Source of the DNA: Agromyces luteolus | Lineage (GTDB): Bacteria > Actinomycetota > Actinomycetes > Actinomycetales > Microbacteriaceae | Direction: 5' to 3' | DNA: 64,000 nucleotides | NCBI RefSeq assembly: GCF_009729855.1 | Contig: NZ_WODA01000017.1 | Coordinates: 176,269-240,268 of the forward strand | Shown: piece after piece, positions 39,574 to 48,653 of the stretch | Layout: the number at the start of each line of letters is the position of its first letter | Numbering within the stretch: position 1 is the stretch's first letter | Program-made: the position numbers and the translations under genes | The notes under the pieces: model-generated | Told to the model about the DNA's origin: nothing | The model's database searches: none | Seen by the model: the letters and a program-made list of their open reading frames with translations, nothing else

Positions 39574-40019
39574 CAGGTCACCTCCGACTCGTCGAAGCAG
39601 ATGGTGAACTTCTCGGTGGCCTGCTCGGTCGCGCCGGCCTTCAGGGAGTTGATCTCGACCGAGCGCACCCAGCAGTTGCGGAACTCGTACTTCTTGAGCG
39701 TGCCGCCCTCGTAGTCGAGCAGTTCGACCGAGGCGTTCTTGCGGGCGCCGGCGACGTCGCCGTTCATCACGACCTTCAGCCAGTCGCTGATCGTCTTGGA
39801 CTCGGTGAGTCCGCGGGTGACCGTGAACTCCCCCGTCTTGGCGCGACCGATCAACTGGCGGGCCACGTACTTGCCGTCGGCCAGCTGCTGCTTGAGTTCG
39901 ATCTTGTCGACCTCGTTCTTGAGGCCCGCGACCTCCGTGACCTTCGGGATCTCGATGCCGTCGATCGTGACCTTGAACGCGTAGGCCGGTGAGGAGTCGA
40001 AGGAATCGGCGAGTGGCAT
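39573..40019 (-). CDS. CIS main tube protein (gp19/Afp1-like)
   Basis: 148 residues: PLADSFDSSPAYAFKVTIDG, TEVAGLKNEVDKIELKQQLA, KYVARQLIGRAKTGEFTVTR, then GGTLKKYEFRNCWVRSVEIN. This is the conserved inner-tube protein (T4 gp19-like, Afp1/Pvc1). Many copies stack into the tube that carries cargo. The ATG at 40019 follows CAGGAGCATGCC. It lies directly downstream of the sheath gene, the usual order in eCIS operons. Confidence 0.92.
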   Translation of the reverse strand: MPLADSFDSSPAYAFKVTIDGIEIPKVTEVAGLKNEVDKIELKQQLADGKYVARQLIGRAKTGEFTVTRGLTESKTISDWLKVVMNGDVAGARKNASVELLDYEGGTLKKYEFRNCWVRSVEINSLKAGATEQATEKFTICFDESEVT

Positions 40020-40077
40020 GGCATGCTCCTGGGTTCGGTTCGGTCTGTTCGGATGGTGGTCGGGGTTGCGCCCGGAG

Positions 40078-41649
40078 TCACTCGGTCACGAGGCTCGTGC
40101 CGCCCGAGAACTGCGAGAGCTGGAAGACGACGAACTCGGCCGGCTTCACCGGGGCGACGCCGATCTGGCACACGACCTGCCCCGAGTCGATGACGTCGGC
40201 CGGGTTGGTCTCGTCGTCGCACTTGACGAAGAACGCCTCGTCCGGCGTGCGGCCGAACAGGGCCCCCTTGCGCCATTCGCCGATCAGGAACGCCGAGATC
40301 GAGCGGGTGAGCTTGCCCCAGAGCGCCGGGTCGTTCGGCTCGAACACCGCGAACTGCGTGGCGTTGAGGATCGACTTCTCGAGGTAGTTGAACAGCCGTC
40401 GGATGTTGACGTACCTCCACGCCGAGTCGCTCGAGAGCGTCCGGGCCCCCCAGACCCGGATGCCACGGCCCGGGAAGCTGCGGATCGCGTTCACGCCGAT
40501 CGGGTTGAGCAGCTCCTGCTCGGTGCGGGTGAGCTGGGTCTGCAGCTCGACGGCGCCGCGGACGATCTCGTTCGCGGGCGCCTTGTGGACGCCGCGCTCG
40601 CTGTCGTTGCGCGCCCAGAGGCCCGCGATGTGGCCCGACGGCGGTACGGAGCGATTCACGCCGGTCGCGGGGTCGAGCACCGTGAACCACGGGTAGTAGA
40701 GCGCCGCGAACTTCGAGTCGTGGCCGGACTTGTTGCGCCGCCAGTCGACGATCTCCTGCGCCGACAGGTCCGGCGGCGGGTCGAGGATCGCCATCCGGTC
40801 GCCCATGAGCTCGCAGTGGGCGACCACGGCCTTCTGCACGGCCTGGACCGTGGTGAGGTCGATCGCGCCCTGCTGGAAGGCCGCCATGAGGTCCGGGATC
40901 GCGACCATCGTGACGTCCTCGACCTCCTCGAGGCCGCTGAAGCCGGTCCGGTCGGACGAGTCGCCGATGTAGTCGCGGGCAGCCAGCCCGTCGAGCACGA
41001 CGGGCTGCTCCTCGGGCTCGGGCACCTCGAGGTCGAAGACGCCGTTCTGCGGGCGGACGGCCCCGGCGGCCGCGTCGGCCTCCTCGACGACGACCGCCTT
41101 CGACTCCGCGAGCTTCGTCACGACGAAGTTCGGGCTCGCGGGGCTCGCCGAGACGCCGTCGTACACCTCCGGTGAGCGCCCCTCGACCGTCACGGCGATC
41201 TTGAAGCTGCCCTCCTCGGCGCCCTCGGCCTCGGTGTCGCTCACCTCGACCTTGACGGGCTTCGCGTTGGGCGAGGCGTTCTTGGCCGTGAAGACGTAGT
41301 TGCCGATCTTCGCCGTCTGCGGGCCGGCCGGCAGCTGCTTCTGGGAGCCCTTGCGGCCCCCCTTGCCTCCGCCGCCGTCGCTCGAACCGGCGCCGACCCG
41401 CACGATGTAGCAGTTGCCGCCGCCGTTCAGGAAGTAGCCGTAGACGGCGTACGCGAGGTACGCGCCTTCGACGAGGCCTCCGAACTTCTCGACGTACTGG
41501 GTCCAGTTGGACACGAGGGTGGGCTGGTTCTCGGGGCCCTTGGGCGCCAGGCCGATGAACGCGGCGACCGCGGTGCCGACGCCCTCGATCGGCCGGGTGC
41601 CGGCCTCGATCTCCTGCACGTACACACCGGGAGAGAGGTAGGTGGGCAT
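40078..41649 (-). CDS. CIS contractile sheath protein
   Basis: 523 residues. It begins TYLSPGVYVQEIEAGTRPIE, the unmistakable sheath N-terminus, and contains GGGNCYIVRVGAG. The C-terminal domain is conserved (NPIGVNAIRSFPGRGIRVWG, RRLFNYLEKSIL, and GQVVCQIGVAPVKPAEFVVF). A single sheath gene is present; Afp/PVC systems have three. A Gly/Lys-rich insertion lies near residue 90-110. The ribosome site AGGAGCCTCCG is strong. A 129-base gap upstream could hold a promoter for the structural genes. Confidence 0.95.
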   Translation of the reverse strand: MPTYLSPGVYVQEIEAGTRPIEGVGTAVAAFIGLAPKGPENQPTLVSNWTQYVEKFGGLVEGAYLAYAVYGYFLNGGGNCYIVRVGAGSSDGGGGKGGRKGSQKQLPAGPQTAKIGNYVFTAKNASPNAKPVKVEVSDTEAEGAEEGSFKIAVTVEGRSPEVYDGVSASPASPNFVVTKLAESKAVVVEEADAAAGAVRPQNGVFDLEVPEPEEQPVVLDGLAARDYIGDSSDRTGFSGLEEVEDVTMVAIPDLMAAFQQGAIDLTTVQAVQKAVVAHCELMGDRMAILDPPPDLSAQEIVDWRRNKSGHDSKFAALYYPWFTVLDPATGVNRSVPPSGHIAGLWARNDSERGVHKAPANEIVRGAVELQTQLTRTEQELLNPIGVNAIRSFPGRGIRVWGARTLSSDSAWRYVNIRRLFNYLEKSILNATQFAVFEPNDPALWGKLTRSISAFLIGEWRKGALFGRTPDEAFFVKCDDETNPADVIDSGQVVCQIGVAPVKPAEFVVFQLSQFSGGTSLVTE

Positions 41650-41778
41650 CGGAGGCTCCTTCGCTGGATCAGGTCTCTCCAGCGTCCGCGCGCGCGTGCC
41701 TCGACGTGCAGTCTGTCGGTGCGTGCGGGTGGGTAGTCGTGGCTGCGCGATCGGGCAGGTCGATGCCGCACTGGACGG

Positions 41779-44700
41779 CTACGACCGCGCACCGTTCCCG
41801 AGCTGCTCGGCGCGCAGCGGAGCGGATCGGTTCAGGCGGTCGAGCTTCTCCTCGACGTCGAAGGCGCCCACGCCGTGCGTTCCGGCATTCATGTTCAGCC
41901 ACTCATTGATCGCGTACACGCGGTTGCCGACCTGTACCTCGGGCTCACCGAACGATCGGAGGCGACGCTCGATCAGCGGCCAGACATGGAGTGGCTGCAC
42001 GGTGATGCGCTCGCGCAGTTCTCTCAGCTTCTCATCGCTGGTCAGGTCGATACCGCCAGTCGCCTGTCGCCAGACGGAGGCAGCGTTGAGGGTGACCGTC
42101 ACCTGCTTGTTCACCACTGCTGCATCGAAGGAGTCCTTCATCCTCTTCACGCAGTGATCGCACGGGAGCCTGTTCATGTCGATCACGATCGGGGTCGGCC
42201 CGGTGCTCGGCAGCGATCCGGTTCGACGCTCGCGCGCGATGCGCTGGAGCAGTGCGGGAGCTCGTTTCTCGATGTGCATCTCGGCGTGACCGCGCCCTCG
42301 TCCACTGAAGCCGTTGGCCGGCCCGAAGCGTCTGCCGTCGCCGTAGCTCACGAATGCCGATGTCGTACCCGTCAACATGCGCAACTTGAGCGCGAGTGCG
42401 AGAACTTCCGAAGCGGAGGTCGCCAACTCGATCCGCTCCGCCACACTGGCACTCGCGTAGACCGCGGGAGGCTTCGACTTCGTGCCGGGGTCGAGCCGCA
42501 GGCCCTTCAGACCGAGCGGTTGGAGCGTACTCCACGTCGCTTTCAGGGCAGCGTGGGCTTCCTTGGCATCCGCGAACGATCTGCCTTGGAGCATGTTCGC
42601 CGCTCGACGCTTCACCTCGGCCGGTGAGAGCTTCCCTTCGGCCGGTTGCTCGCCTTTGGACCGGATGGAGGCGACCTTCCCCTTCGCCCAGGCCTTCCCG
42701 GCCTCGACCTTCCCCTTCGCCCACGCCTTGCCCGCGGCGACCTTCGCCTTGACCTTGGTGCTGATGCCCTTGATGCCGCGGATGATCGGGCCGGCGACCT
42801 TCAGTCCGGTCTTGATGAGGAAGTCGAGGGCCTTGTTGATCGGCCGCTGGATGGCCTGGATGATCGAGCGGATCTTCTCGCCGATGCCGCCGATGCCGAG
42901 GACGCTCGCGATGAAGCCGATGAGGATCGGCACCATCTGGCCGAGCGCGCTCTCGACCTTGTCGACCACGACGCCGACCCGGCCCTTCGCGATGTCGACC
43001 ACGCCGTCGATGACCGTGTTCACGAACTGGGCGATGCGGGCCGCGTTGTTCACGAAGAACATGACGACGTCGTAGATCAGCTTGCACGCCTTGATGAACG
43101 CGGCGGCCGGGTTCAGCAGGCTGATCAGCCAGGTGATGCCGGCGGTGATGATCTTCGTGATCACGAAGTCCTGGATCTGGTCGACGATCATCGCCTTGAT
43201 GTCGCCGATCTTCTCGACGAGCTTGTCCCAGAGCCCCGCGATGCCCTGGTCCTTGATGACCTGGAAGATCTCGACACCCCGCTCGACGGCCGCCATGGCC
43301 GTCTCCCCGATCTGACGCACGAGCCGGTTGCGGATGTTCGCCCAGGTGAGGCCGAACACCGAGGCGAGCAGCTTCACCACGCCCTTGAGGTCGAACGTGT
43401 CGGGGATCTCGATGCCCGCGTCGCCGAGCTGCCCGAAGAGCCATCCCATGAGGCCCTTCTTCAGGTGCGTGGTGATGTTGGCGAAGAACTTGTCGATACC
43501 GCCCTTGATTCCGCTGATGAGGTTGCCGAGGAAGCCGACCGGGTCGCCGACGATGTCGCCGACCACGCTCGCAGCGCGGGCGAGCGCGTTCCTCAGCATC
43601 GCTGCGAGTTCCCGGATGGTGTTGATGACCGCCTTGATCGCACCGATCGCCTTGTCGACGAGGCCGCGGTTCTCGGCTTGGAGGGCTTCGATCCGCTCGT
43701 CGAGTCCCTTGCGCGCCTCGACGTACTTCGTCGCGAGCGCGTCGACGATCTCGTTCTGCTTGTCCGCGACCTCGCTCTCGAGCTGGTCGAACCGGTCTCC
43801 GATGTCCTTCGCCGCCTCCGAGCCGACCTTCTGCAGGTCCCGCGGGAGCGACTTCACGTAGCTCGCGATCTCGCTGCGGCCCTTGGCGATCCGCTGCTTC
43901 GCCGCGGTGAGGGCCGAGCCGACGATGTCGGCGACCCTCGAGATCACGCCGTCCATCTGCGCGAGGTAGAGCTCGCGACCGGCGACGTAGAACTCGTTGA
44001 CCTTGTCGGGCATCCCGAAGAGCTTGTCCTTGGCCCAGCGGAGTCCGCCGAGCCATCCGCCGTACCGGTCTCGCTTGTAGGCCGACATCTTCGCCGCGAC
44101 GTACGTCTCGAAGCGCGCCCTCGCTGCAGCCTCGCCCCGCTCGAACTCCGCCTCGACCTTCGGGTCGATGCCGTCGAGGATCTTCTTCACGTCGGTCTCG
44201 GTGGCACCGAAGATGCCCTGGATCCTCGCGGTGACCTCGGCGCGCCGCTGCTCGTCCTTCGACTTCGCCTTGCCCTTCTCGGCGACGAGCCTCGCGAGCG
44301 CGGTCGCCTTCGTGCCTTGCATGCCCTGCACGCCGGCCGCGGTGGTCGCGCCGGCCTGGGCCTTGCCCTGGGCGATGGTCGCCTGCTCCTGTGCGCGGTA
44401 CTCCGCCGGCGCGGTGTCCGCGTGGGCCGCCGCGGTCCGCTTGTCGGCGAGCGCCCCCTGGAACTCGGGCTCGCCCGACTTCGCGAGCTGCTCCTCGGTG
44501 ACGTTCGCCTCGGCCATCTCCTGATCGACCTCGTGCTTGCCGGCCTCGAGGTTGACCTGCTCCTGCGGTGCGGGCTTCGGCACGGCGCCCGCTGCGGGGA
44601 TGGCGGCGACCTGGCCGGGGTTCTCGACCGCCATCGGCGTCACGGGCTTGGGCACGGCCTTCGACGGGTCCGGCGGCGCGGCGGTGGCCTCCTCGATGTC

Positions 44701-45678
44701 GTGCGCCGATCCTTCCTTCCCCTGCGTGACGAGCCCCTTGACCTCGCCCTTGACCTCGCCGGCCTTGCCGGACTTCGCGTAGTCGTCCGCTTGCTTGAGC
44801 GTCTTCGGCGACTTCGCCTCGATCGCGGTCTTGACCGCCGCGATGAACGCCTTCTTGTCGAAGGTGCCCGGCTGCTGGGCGTCCATCGAGTCGACCTTGG
44901 CGGCCTTGGCCTGGCCGGCGACGTCGTCGCTCGGGGCCAGGGCGGCGCCCTGGGCCTCCTTCGCCTTCGACGCGGCGGGCGGGTGCGCCCGCTTCGCCGC
45001 CGCGAATCCCGCGACCCTGCTCCTGACCCGGGTGAACGCCGGGTCCTGGGTGGGCCGTACCCCGGGCGGCGCCACCGGGGGACGCAGGAGCTGCTCGCCC
45101 GTCAGGGGCGTCGGCCCCACGGCCGCCCCGGGGGCGCCGCCGCGCGCCGCGCCCGCGCGAGGTACCGGGGCGGCCGCGGGCCTGCGTGCCGCGGACTTCG
45201 CCGCGGCCGCCCGTCCGAGCGGCGACACGGGCGGCACGGGCTTCTTCGGCGGGACCGGCTTCTTCCCCGGCACCGAGCTCGGACCGAACCCGGTCAGCGT
45301 CACCGCGAGCGCCGAGGCCGGCGGCTTCAGTCCCTCGAGGTCGACGGGGATGCCCGCGGCCTTCGCCCGCTTGAGCCCCTTCTCCACGCGATCGATGTCG
45401 GGTTCGTCCCGTCGCAGCTCGACGAGGGCCCCGTCGATCTCGACGACGGCGTCGCCGCTCGGCCGTCGCCACTTCGCGGCGACCAGGGCGCTCACCGCGG
45501 CGTTCCCGGCCGCGCGCTGGAGGGCGAGGATCGCCTCGCCCCCGGGCGGCGGCGCGCTACCCCGGCCCGCGTTCCGTCGCGCCGCGGCGAGCGCGGCGGT
45601 GGTCGCCGAGCGGATGCCGCCGGGCGGATGTCGATCGACGGCCGGTCGATCGCGTCCCGTCTCCACGGCGAGTGTCAT
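41779..45678 (-). CDS. Putative CIS effector: large helical/hydrophobic protein with C-terminal deaminase domain
   Basis: 1299 residues. (1) Residues 49-66 contain ILALQRAAGNAAVSALV, almost the same as a segment of the adjacent DUF4157 protein. (2) A Pro/Ala/Lys-rich disordered part follows to about 450, then a long helical region. (3) A conserved hydrophobic module (about 690-960) includes GFLGNLISGIKGGIDKFFAN and ITAGITWLISLLNPAAAF. From memory it recurs in large eCIS-associated proteins. (4) From about 1013 a separate C-terminal domain holds a zinc-deaminase signature: HAE with His1131 and Glu1133, and PCDHC with Cys1173 and Cys1176. Such domains in toxins deaminate nucleotides, DNA or RNA. 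The substrate is unknown. The tip has visibly lower GC than the rest of the gene. No small immunity-like gene follows. Start ATG is preceded by GGAG at 9 bases. Confidence 0.8.
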   Translation of the reverse strand: MTLAVETGRDRPAVDRHPPGGIRSATTAALAAARRNAGRGSAPPPGGEAILALQRAAGNAAVSALVAAKWRRPSGDAVVEIDGALVELRRDEPDIDRVEKGLKRAKAAGIPVDLEGLKPPASALAVTLTGFGPSSVPGKKPVPPKKPVPPVSPLGRAAAAKSAARRPAAAPVPRAGAARGGAPGAAVGPTPLTGEQLLRPPVAPPGVRPTQDPAFTRVRSRVAGFAAAKRAHPPAASKAKEAQGAALAPSDDVAGQAKAAKVDSMDAQQPGTFDKKAFIAAVKTAIEAKSPKTLKQADDYAKSGKAGEVKGEVKGLVTQGKEGSAHDIEEATAAPPDPSKAVPKPVTPMAVENPGQVAAIPAAGAVPKPAPQEQVNLEAGKHEVDQEMAEANVTEEQLAKSGEPEFQGALADKRTAAAHADTAPAEYRAQEQATIAQGKAQAGATTAAGVQGMQGTKATALARLVAEKGKAKSKDEQRRAEVTARIQGIFGATETDVKKILDGIDPKVEAEFERGEAAARARFETYVAAKMSAYKRDRYGGWLGGLRWAKDKLFGMPDKVNEFYVAGRELYLAQMDGVISRVADIVGSALTAAKQRIAKGRSEIASYVKSLPRDLQKVGSEAAKDIGDRFDQLESEVADKQNEIVDALATKYVEARKGLDERIEALQAENRGLVDKAIGAIKAVINTIRELAAMLRNALARAASVVGDIVGDPVGFLGNLISGIKGGIDKFFANITTHLKKGLMGWLFGQLGDAGIEIPDTFDLKGVVKLLASVFGLTWANIRNRLVRQIGETAMAAVERGVEIFQVIKDQGIAGLWDKLVEKIGDIKAMIVDQIQDFVITKIITAGITWLISLLNPAAAFIKACKLIYDVVMFFVNNAARIAQFVNTVIDGVVDIAKGRVGVVVDKVESALGQMVPILIGFIASVLGIGGIGEKIRSIIQAIQRPINKALDFLIKTGLKVAGPIIRGIKGISTKVKAKVAAGKAWAKGKVEAGKAWAKGKVASIRSKGEQPAEGKLSPAEVKRRAANMLQGRSFADAKEAHAALKATWSTLQPLGLKGLRLDPGTKSKPPAVYASASVAERIELATSASEVLALALKLRMLTGTTSAFVSYGDGRRFGPANGFSGRGRGHAEMHIEKRAPALLQRIARERRTGSLPSTGPTPIVIDMNRLPCDHCVKRMKDSFDAAVVNKQVTVTLNAASVWRQATGGIDLTSDEKLRELRERITVQPLHVWPLIERRLRSFGEPEVQVGNRVYAINEWLNMNAGTHGVGAFDVEEKLDRLNRSAPLRAEQLGNGARS

Positions 45679-45750
45679 CGACGACGGCTCCGGTCAGGTG
45701 TCGTGCGTCGGTCCGGGCGGGGCGGATGTCTGCAGCATGCCGTTCGCGGC

Positions 45751-46467
45751 TCAGCCGGCCGCTTCCTCCTCCGGCTCCTCCTCGGCGCCCTGGCGCTGCA
45801 CGAAGAGACCCTGCACCGCCTCCTCTTCCTCCTCCTCGCCCTGCCGCTGCACCGTGGGAGGCGCGCCAGAGTCGATCGCGTTCCGCTGCACCGGCGCCGG
45901 CTCCTCCATCGCGCGGGTCGCGTTGTCGGACGCCGCCCGCTCGAATCGGTCGCCGGGGTCGCTCACGCTGATGCCGCCGCCGGCGGGCGACCCGTCGACC
46001 GGGCCCGAGCGCTGCTGCATGACGTGGGTGAGCTCGTGCGCGATGGTCGTCCGGCCCGCGCTGCTCGACGGATCGTAAGCGTCGCGCTGGAACACCACGT
46101 GCGAGCCGACCGTGTACGCGTGCGCGTTCACGGATCGCGCGGACTCGTGCGCCGGGGCATCCGTGTGCACCTTCACGTCGCCGAAGTCCGCGCCGAGCCG
46201 CTGCTCCATGTCCGTCCGCAGCCCGGGCTCGAGCGAGGCGCCGCCCGACGAGATCACGTCGTGAACGGGCGAGCGTCCCTCCTCGACGAGGTCGCTGACC
46301 GCGCTGTTGCCCGCCTCGCGCTGCAGGCGGAGCATCCCGGCGGGTCCGATCGCATCCGCTCGACGGGCGGCGATCCCGGCCGCGTCGGTCGCGACCGAGC
46401 TCTCGCGCGCGGTCTCCGCCTTCCGGACCGCCGCCGGTTCGGCGGGGTCCCAGTCGTGTGCGTGCAT
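45751..46467 (-). CDS. eCIS-core DUF4157 domain protein
   Basis: 238 residues. The DUF4157 core runs from about 65 to 155: RLGADFGDVKVHTDAPAHES, HAYTVGSHVVFQRDAYDPSS, and TIAHELTHVMQQR. The HELTH motif (residues 144-148) is the HExxH metallopeptidase-like signature that marks these proteins as eCIS-associated. Before it is MLRLQREAGNSAVSDLV, shared with the downstream effector. The C-terminus holds three VQR tripeptides and a Glu-rich tail (EEEEEEAVQGLFVQRQ). It is encoded immediately upstream of the effector, with 72 bases between. A ribosome site (GGAGGTGGACC) supports the ATG. Confidence 0.9.
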   Translation of the reverse strand: MHAHDWDPAEPAAVRKAETARESSVATDAAGIAARRADAIGPAGMLRLQREAGNSAVSDLVEEGRSPVHDVISSGGASLEPGLRTDMEQRLGADFGDVKVHTDAPAHESARSVNAHAYTVGSHVVFQRDAYDPSSSAGRTTIAHELTHVMQQRSGPVDGSPAGGGISVSDPGDRFERAASDNATRAMEEPAPVQRNAIDSGAPPTVQRQGEEEEEEAVQGLFVQRQGAEEEPEEEAAG

Positions 46468-46529
46468 GGTCCACCTCCACGATCGCCCGATTCCATTGCA
46501 CCGCCCCGGCGCCCCTCGCGGGCGAGGTC

Positions 46530-46540
46530 TGCCCTTTCGG
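46530..46540 (-). promoter_or_regulatory. Shared 11-mer CCGAAAGGGCA upstream of the DUF4157 gene
   Basis: Read on the minus strand, CCGAAAGGGCA lies about 60-70 bases upstream of the DUF4157 ATG. The same 11-mer occurs at 50529-50539 before the membrane Ig-like gene. It is embedded in a small inverted repeat (GAGG...GCCC TTTC GGGC...CCTC). A regulatory role is only a possibility. Confidence 0.25.
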
Positions 46541-46600
46541 GCACCTCGAACCGCCCGTACCGTCGCGCGGCGGACGGGCCGGGCGGGAACGCGGGTCCCG

Positions 46601-48652
46601 TCATCCGCTCCCCACCTCGGCCCAGTACCGCCCGAACTCGCGCTCGACGACGAGCCGGCCGAGCTTGCGGTACTCGCGGTGCACCGCGACGATCAGGTGC
46701 CGCATCCGCACGGTGCCGCGCTCGGCGGCCGCCAGGTAGGCGGCGGTGATGGCGGCCGAGCGGATGGCTCCTCCCGCGAGCTCGAACGACTGCCCGAGGA
46801 ACTCCAGGTCGATGTCGTCGTCGCGCCCCAGCCGGCTGCCGAGGCTCCGGTCCCACAGCCGCGAGCGGTGCGCGGCATCCGGCATCGGGAAGTCGACGAT
46901 GACGTCCAGGCGCCTGGTGAACGCCTCGTCGATGTTCGCGCGCAGGTTCGTCGCGAGGATCGCGAGGCCGTCGAAGGTCTCCATGCGCTGCAGGAGGTAG
47001 GCGCTCTCGACGTTGGCGTAGCGGTCGTGCGCGTCCTTCACGTCGCTCCGCTTGCCGAACACCGCGTCGGCCTCGTCGAACAGCAGCACCGCGTTCGTGC
47101 CGGTCGCGGCCCGGAAGATCCGCTCGAGGTTCTTCTCGGTCTCGCCGATGTACTTGTCGATCACCGTCGACAGGTCGATGACGTAGAGGTCTAGGCCGAG
47201 CCCTCCGGCGACGACCTCGGCCGACATCGTCTTCCCCGTGCCGGAGTCGCCGGCGAACAGCGCGACGACGCCGTGGCCGCGGCCGCCGCCCGGACGCATC
47301 CCCCAGTCCCCCAGCACCTGCTCCCGGTGCCGCGCCCGCAGTTCGATCTCGCGGAGGGCGTTCAGCGGCGCCGCCGGCAGGACGAGGTCGTCCCAGCCGA
47401 CCCTCGGGTCGACGCGACGCGCGAGCCGGTCGAGCGCGGACGCGTTCTCGGCCCGCGCCCCGGCGGCGAGGTCGTCCGCGGTGAGCTCCCCGGTCCGGGA
47501 GACCGTCGCCTGCGTTCGCGCGGTGCGCGCGGCACGCTGCACCTGTTCCGGTCGGAGCCGGAACTGGCCGGTCACCTCGGCGATGTCGATGGACTCTGCG
47601 CTCGGCCCGAGGAGGTCGCGCCACAGTCGGGCCCGGTCGTCGACGGTCGACGGTTCGACGTCGATCATCGCCGGGAGTTCGCGCCACCACGTGGGGTTCC
47701 AGGTCGAGTCGCCGATGAACACCGTGGGCTGCGGCGAGTCGGCGAGCACCTCGACGAGGGCCGCCGGGGTCTCCTCGGTGAGCGGCCCGACGATGAGGCC
47801 GGAGCCGCGGAGCCGGGCCTCCCGCACCGCGGCGCGCGCGAGCGGGATCGCCTCCTGCTCGCCGCCGAGCCGGGAGAGGTCGAGGAAGAGCGCGCCGAGC
47901 CCGTGGGAGCGGAGGCCGCGATTCGCGACGGCCTCGCCCGATCCGGTGGCCGGCTCCCGCAGGTGGATGAGGCGGATGCCCGCCGCGAGTGCGGCGGACA
48001 CCCGGCTCGGGTCGCCCCATTCGACCGACGACGGGTCGCGGAGCACCCCTTCGAGTGCACGGTCGGGCCCGTCGTCGCCGAGCAGGTGCCCGACCACGCG
48101 ATCGGGGACCCGCACCGCCCGGCCGGGCAGCGGCCGATCGTCGTCCTCGACGACGACGAGCCCGCCCGACACGAGCGGCCCCGAGATGAGCCGGGCGCGA
48201 TCGGCCGCCGACGTGAGGGGCACGCCGCACAGCTCGAGGGCGAGCGCGAACGACGGTCGGCGCCGCCCGACGTCGTCGTTGAGGTACCCGAAGAAGCGCT
48301 CGAACCTGGGGTCGAGGTCGGCCGCCAGCGCGATCACGAGCAGGTCCTCGTCGATCGTGCCCAGCCCGAAGGCCTGCGAGAGTCGCCGGAGCCGGAGCGC
48401 GTGCCCGGCGGCCTCGGCGAGGTCGGCGGCCTGCTCGGTCTCGGCGAGTCGAGCCGAGGCATCCGACCAGTCGGGCACCCCCGGTGCCCCCGCCAGCAGC
48501 CGATCGACCATCTCGTCGCTGAGGTACAGCCCTCGGAACGGGTCGTCGGGCTGCGGGTCGACCGCGCGCCGCGCGGCAACCAGCCGTCGGATCCGGTCCT
48601 CGATGACACCGACCCGACCCAGCAGGTGCACGATACCGGGGTCGGAGATCAT
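46601..48652 (-). CDS. CIS-associated AAA+ ATPase
   Basis: 683 residues. The C-terminal AAA domain has Walker A FAGDSGTGKTMSAE (about residue 465), Walker B AVLLFDEADAVFGKRSDVKD, sensor ATNLRAN and arginine finger FTRRLDVIVDFPMP. The N-terminal 400 residues contain a divergent helical region found in the Afp15-like ATPases of eCIS clusters. It is thought to aid assembly or loading of cargo. The ATG at 48652 lies one base past the DUF4255 stop, so the two are coupled. Core and position are typical; the exact job is not established. Confidence 0.9.
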   Translation of the reverse strand: MISDPGIVHLLGRVGVIEDRIRRLVAARRAVDPQPDDPFRGLYLSDEMVDRLLAGAPGVPDWSDASARLAETEQAADLAEAAGHALRLRRLSQAFGLGTIDEDLLVIALAADLDPRFERFFGYLNDDVGRRRPSFALALELCGVPLTSAADRARLISGPLVSGGLVVVEDDDRPLPGRAVRVPDRVVGHLLGDDGPDRALEGVLRDPSSVEWGDPSRVSAALAAGIRLIHLREPATGSGEAVANRGLRSHGLGALFLDLSRLGGEQEAIPLARAAVREARLRGSGLIVGPLTEETPAALVEVLADSPQPTVFIGDSTWNPTWWRELPAMIDVEPSTVDDRARLWRDLLGPSAESIDIAEVTGQFRLRPEQVQRAARTARTQATVSRTGELTADDLAAGARAENASALDRLARRVDPRVGWDDLVLPAAPLNALREIELRARHREQVLGDWGMRPGGGRGHGVVALFAGDSGTGKTMSAEVVAGGLGLDLYVIDLSTVIDKYIGETEKNLERIFRAATGTNAVLLFDEADAVFGKRSDVKDAHDRYANVESAYLLQRMETFDGLAILATNLRANIDEAFTRRLDVIVDFPMPDAAHRSRLWDRSLGSRLGRDDDIDLEFLGQSFELAGGAIRSAAITAAYLAAAERGTVRMRHLIVAVHREYRKLGRLVVEREFGRYWAEVGSG

Positions 48653-48653
48653 G

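Noticed and set aside
41650..41778. Search for a small immunity gene after the deaminase
   Set aside because: The 129-base gap holds the sheath ribosome site and no credible frame.
42032..45472. Second minus-strand frame over the effector
   Set aside because: Arg/Gly-rich; the conserved hydrophobic module and deaminase motifs occur only in the 41779-45678 frame.
42646..46749. 1367-codon open frame opposite the effector
   Set aside because: Long but low-complexity mirror of the effector and DUF4157 genes; no domain.
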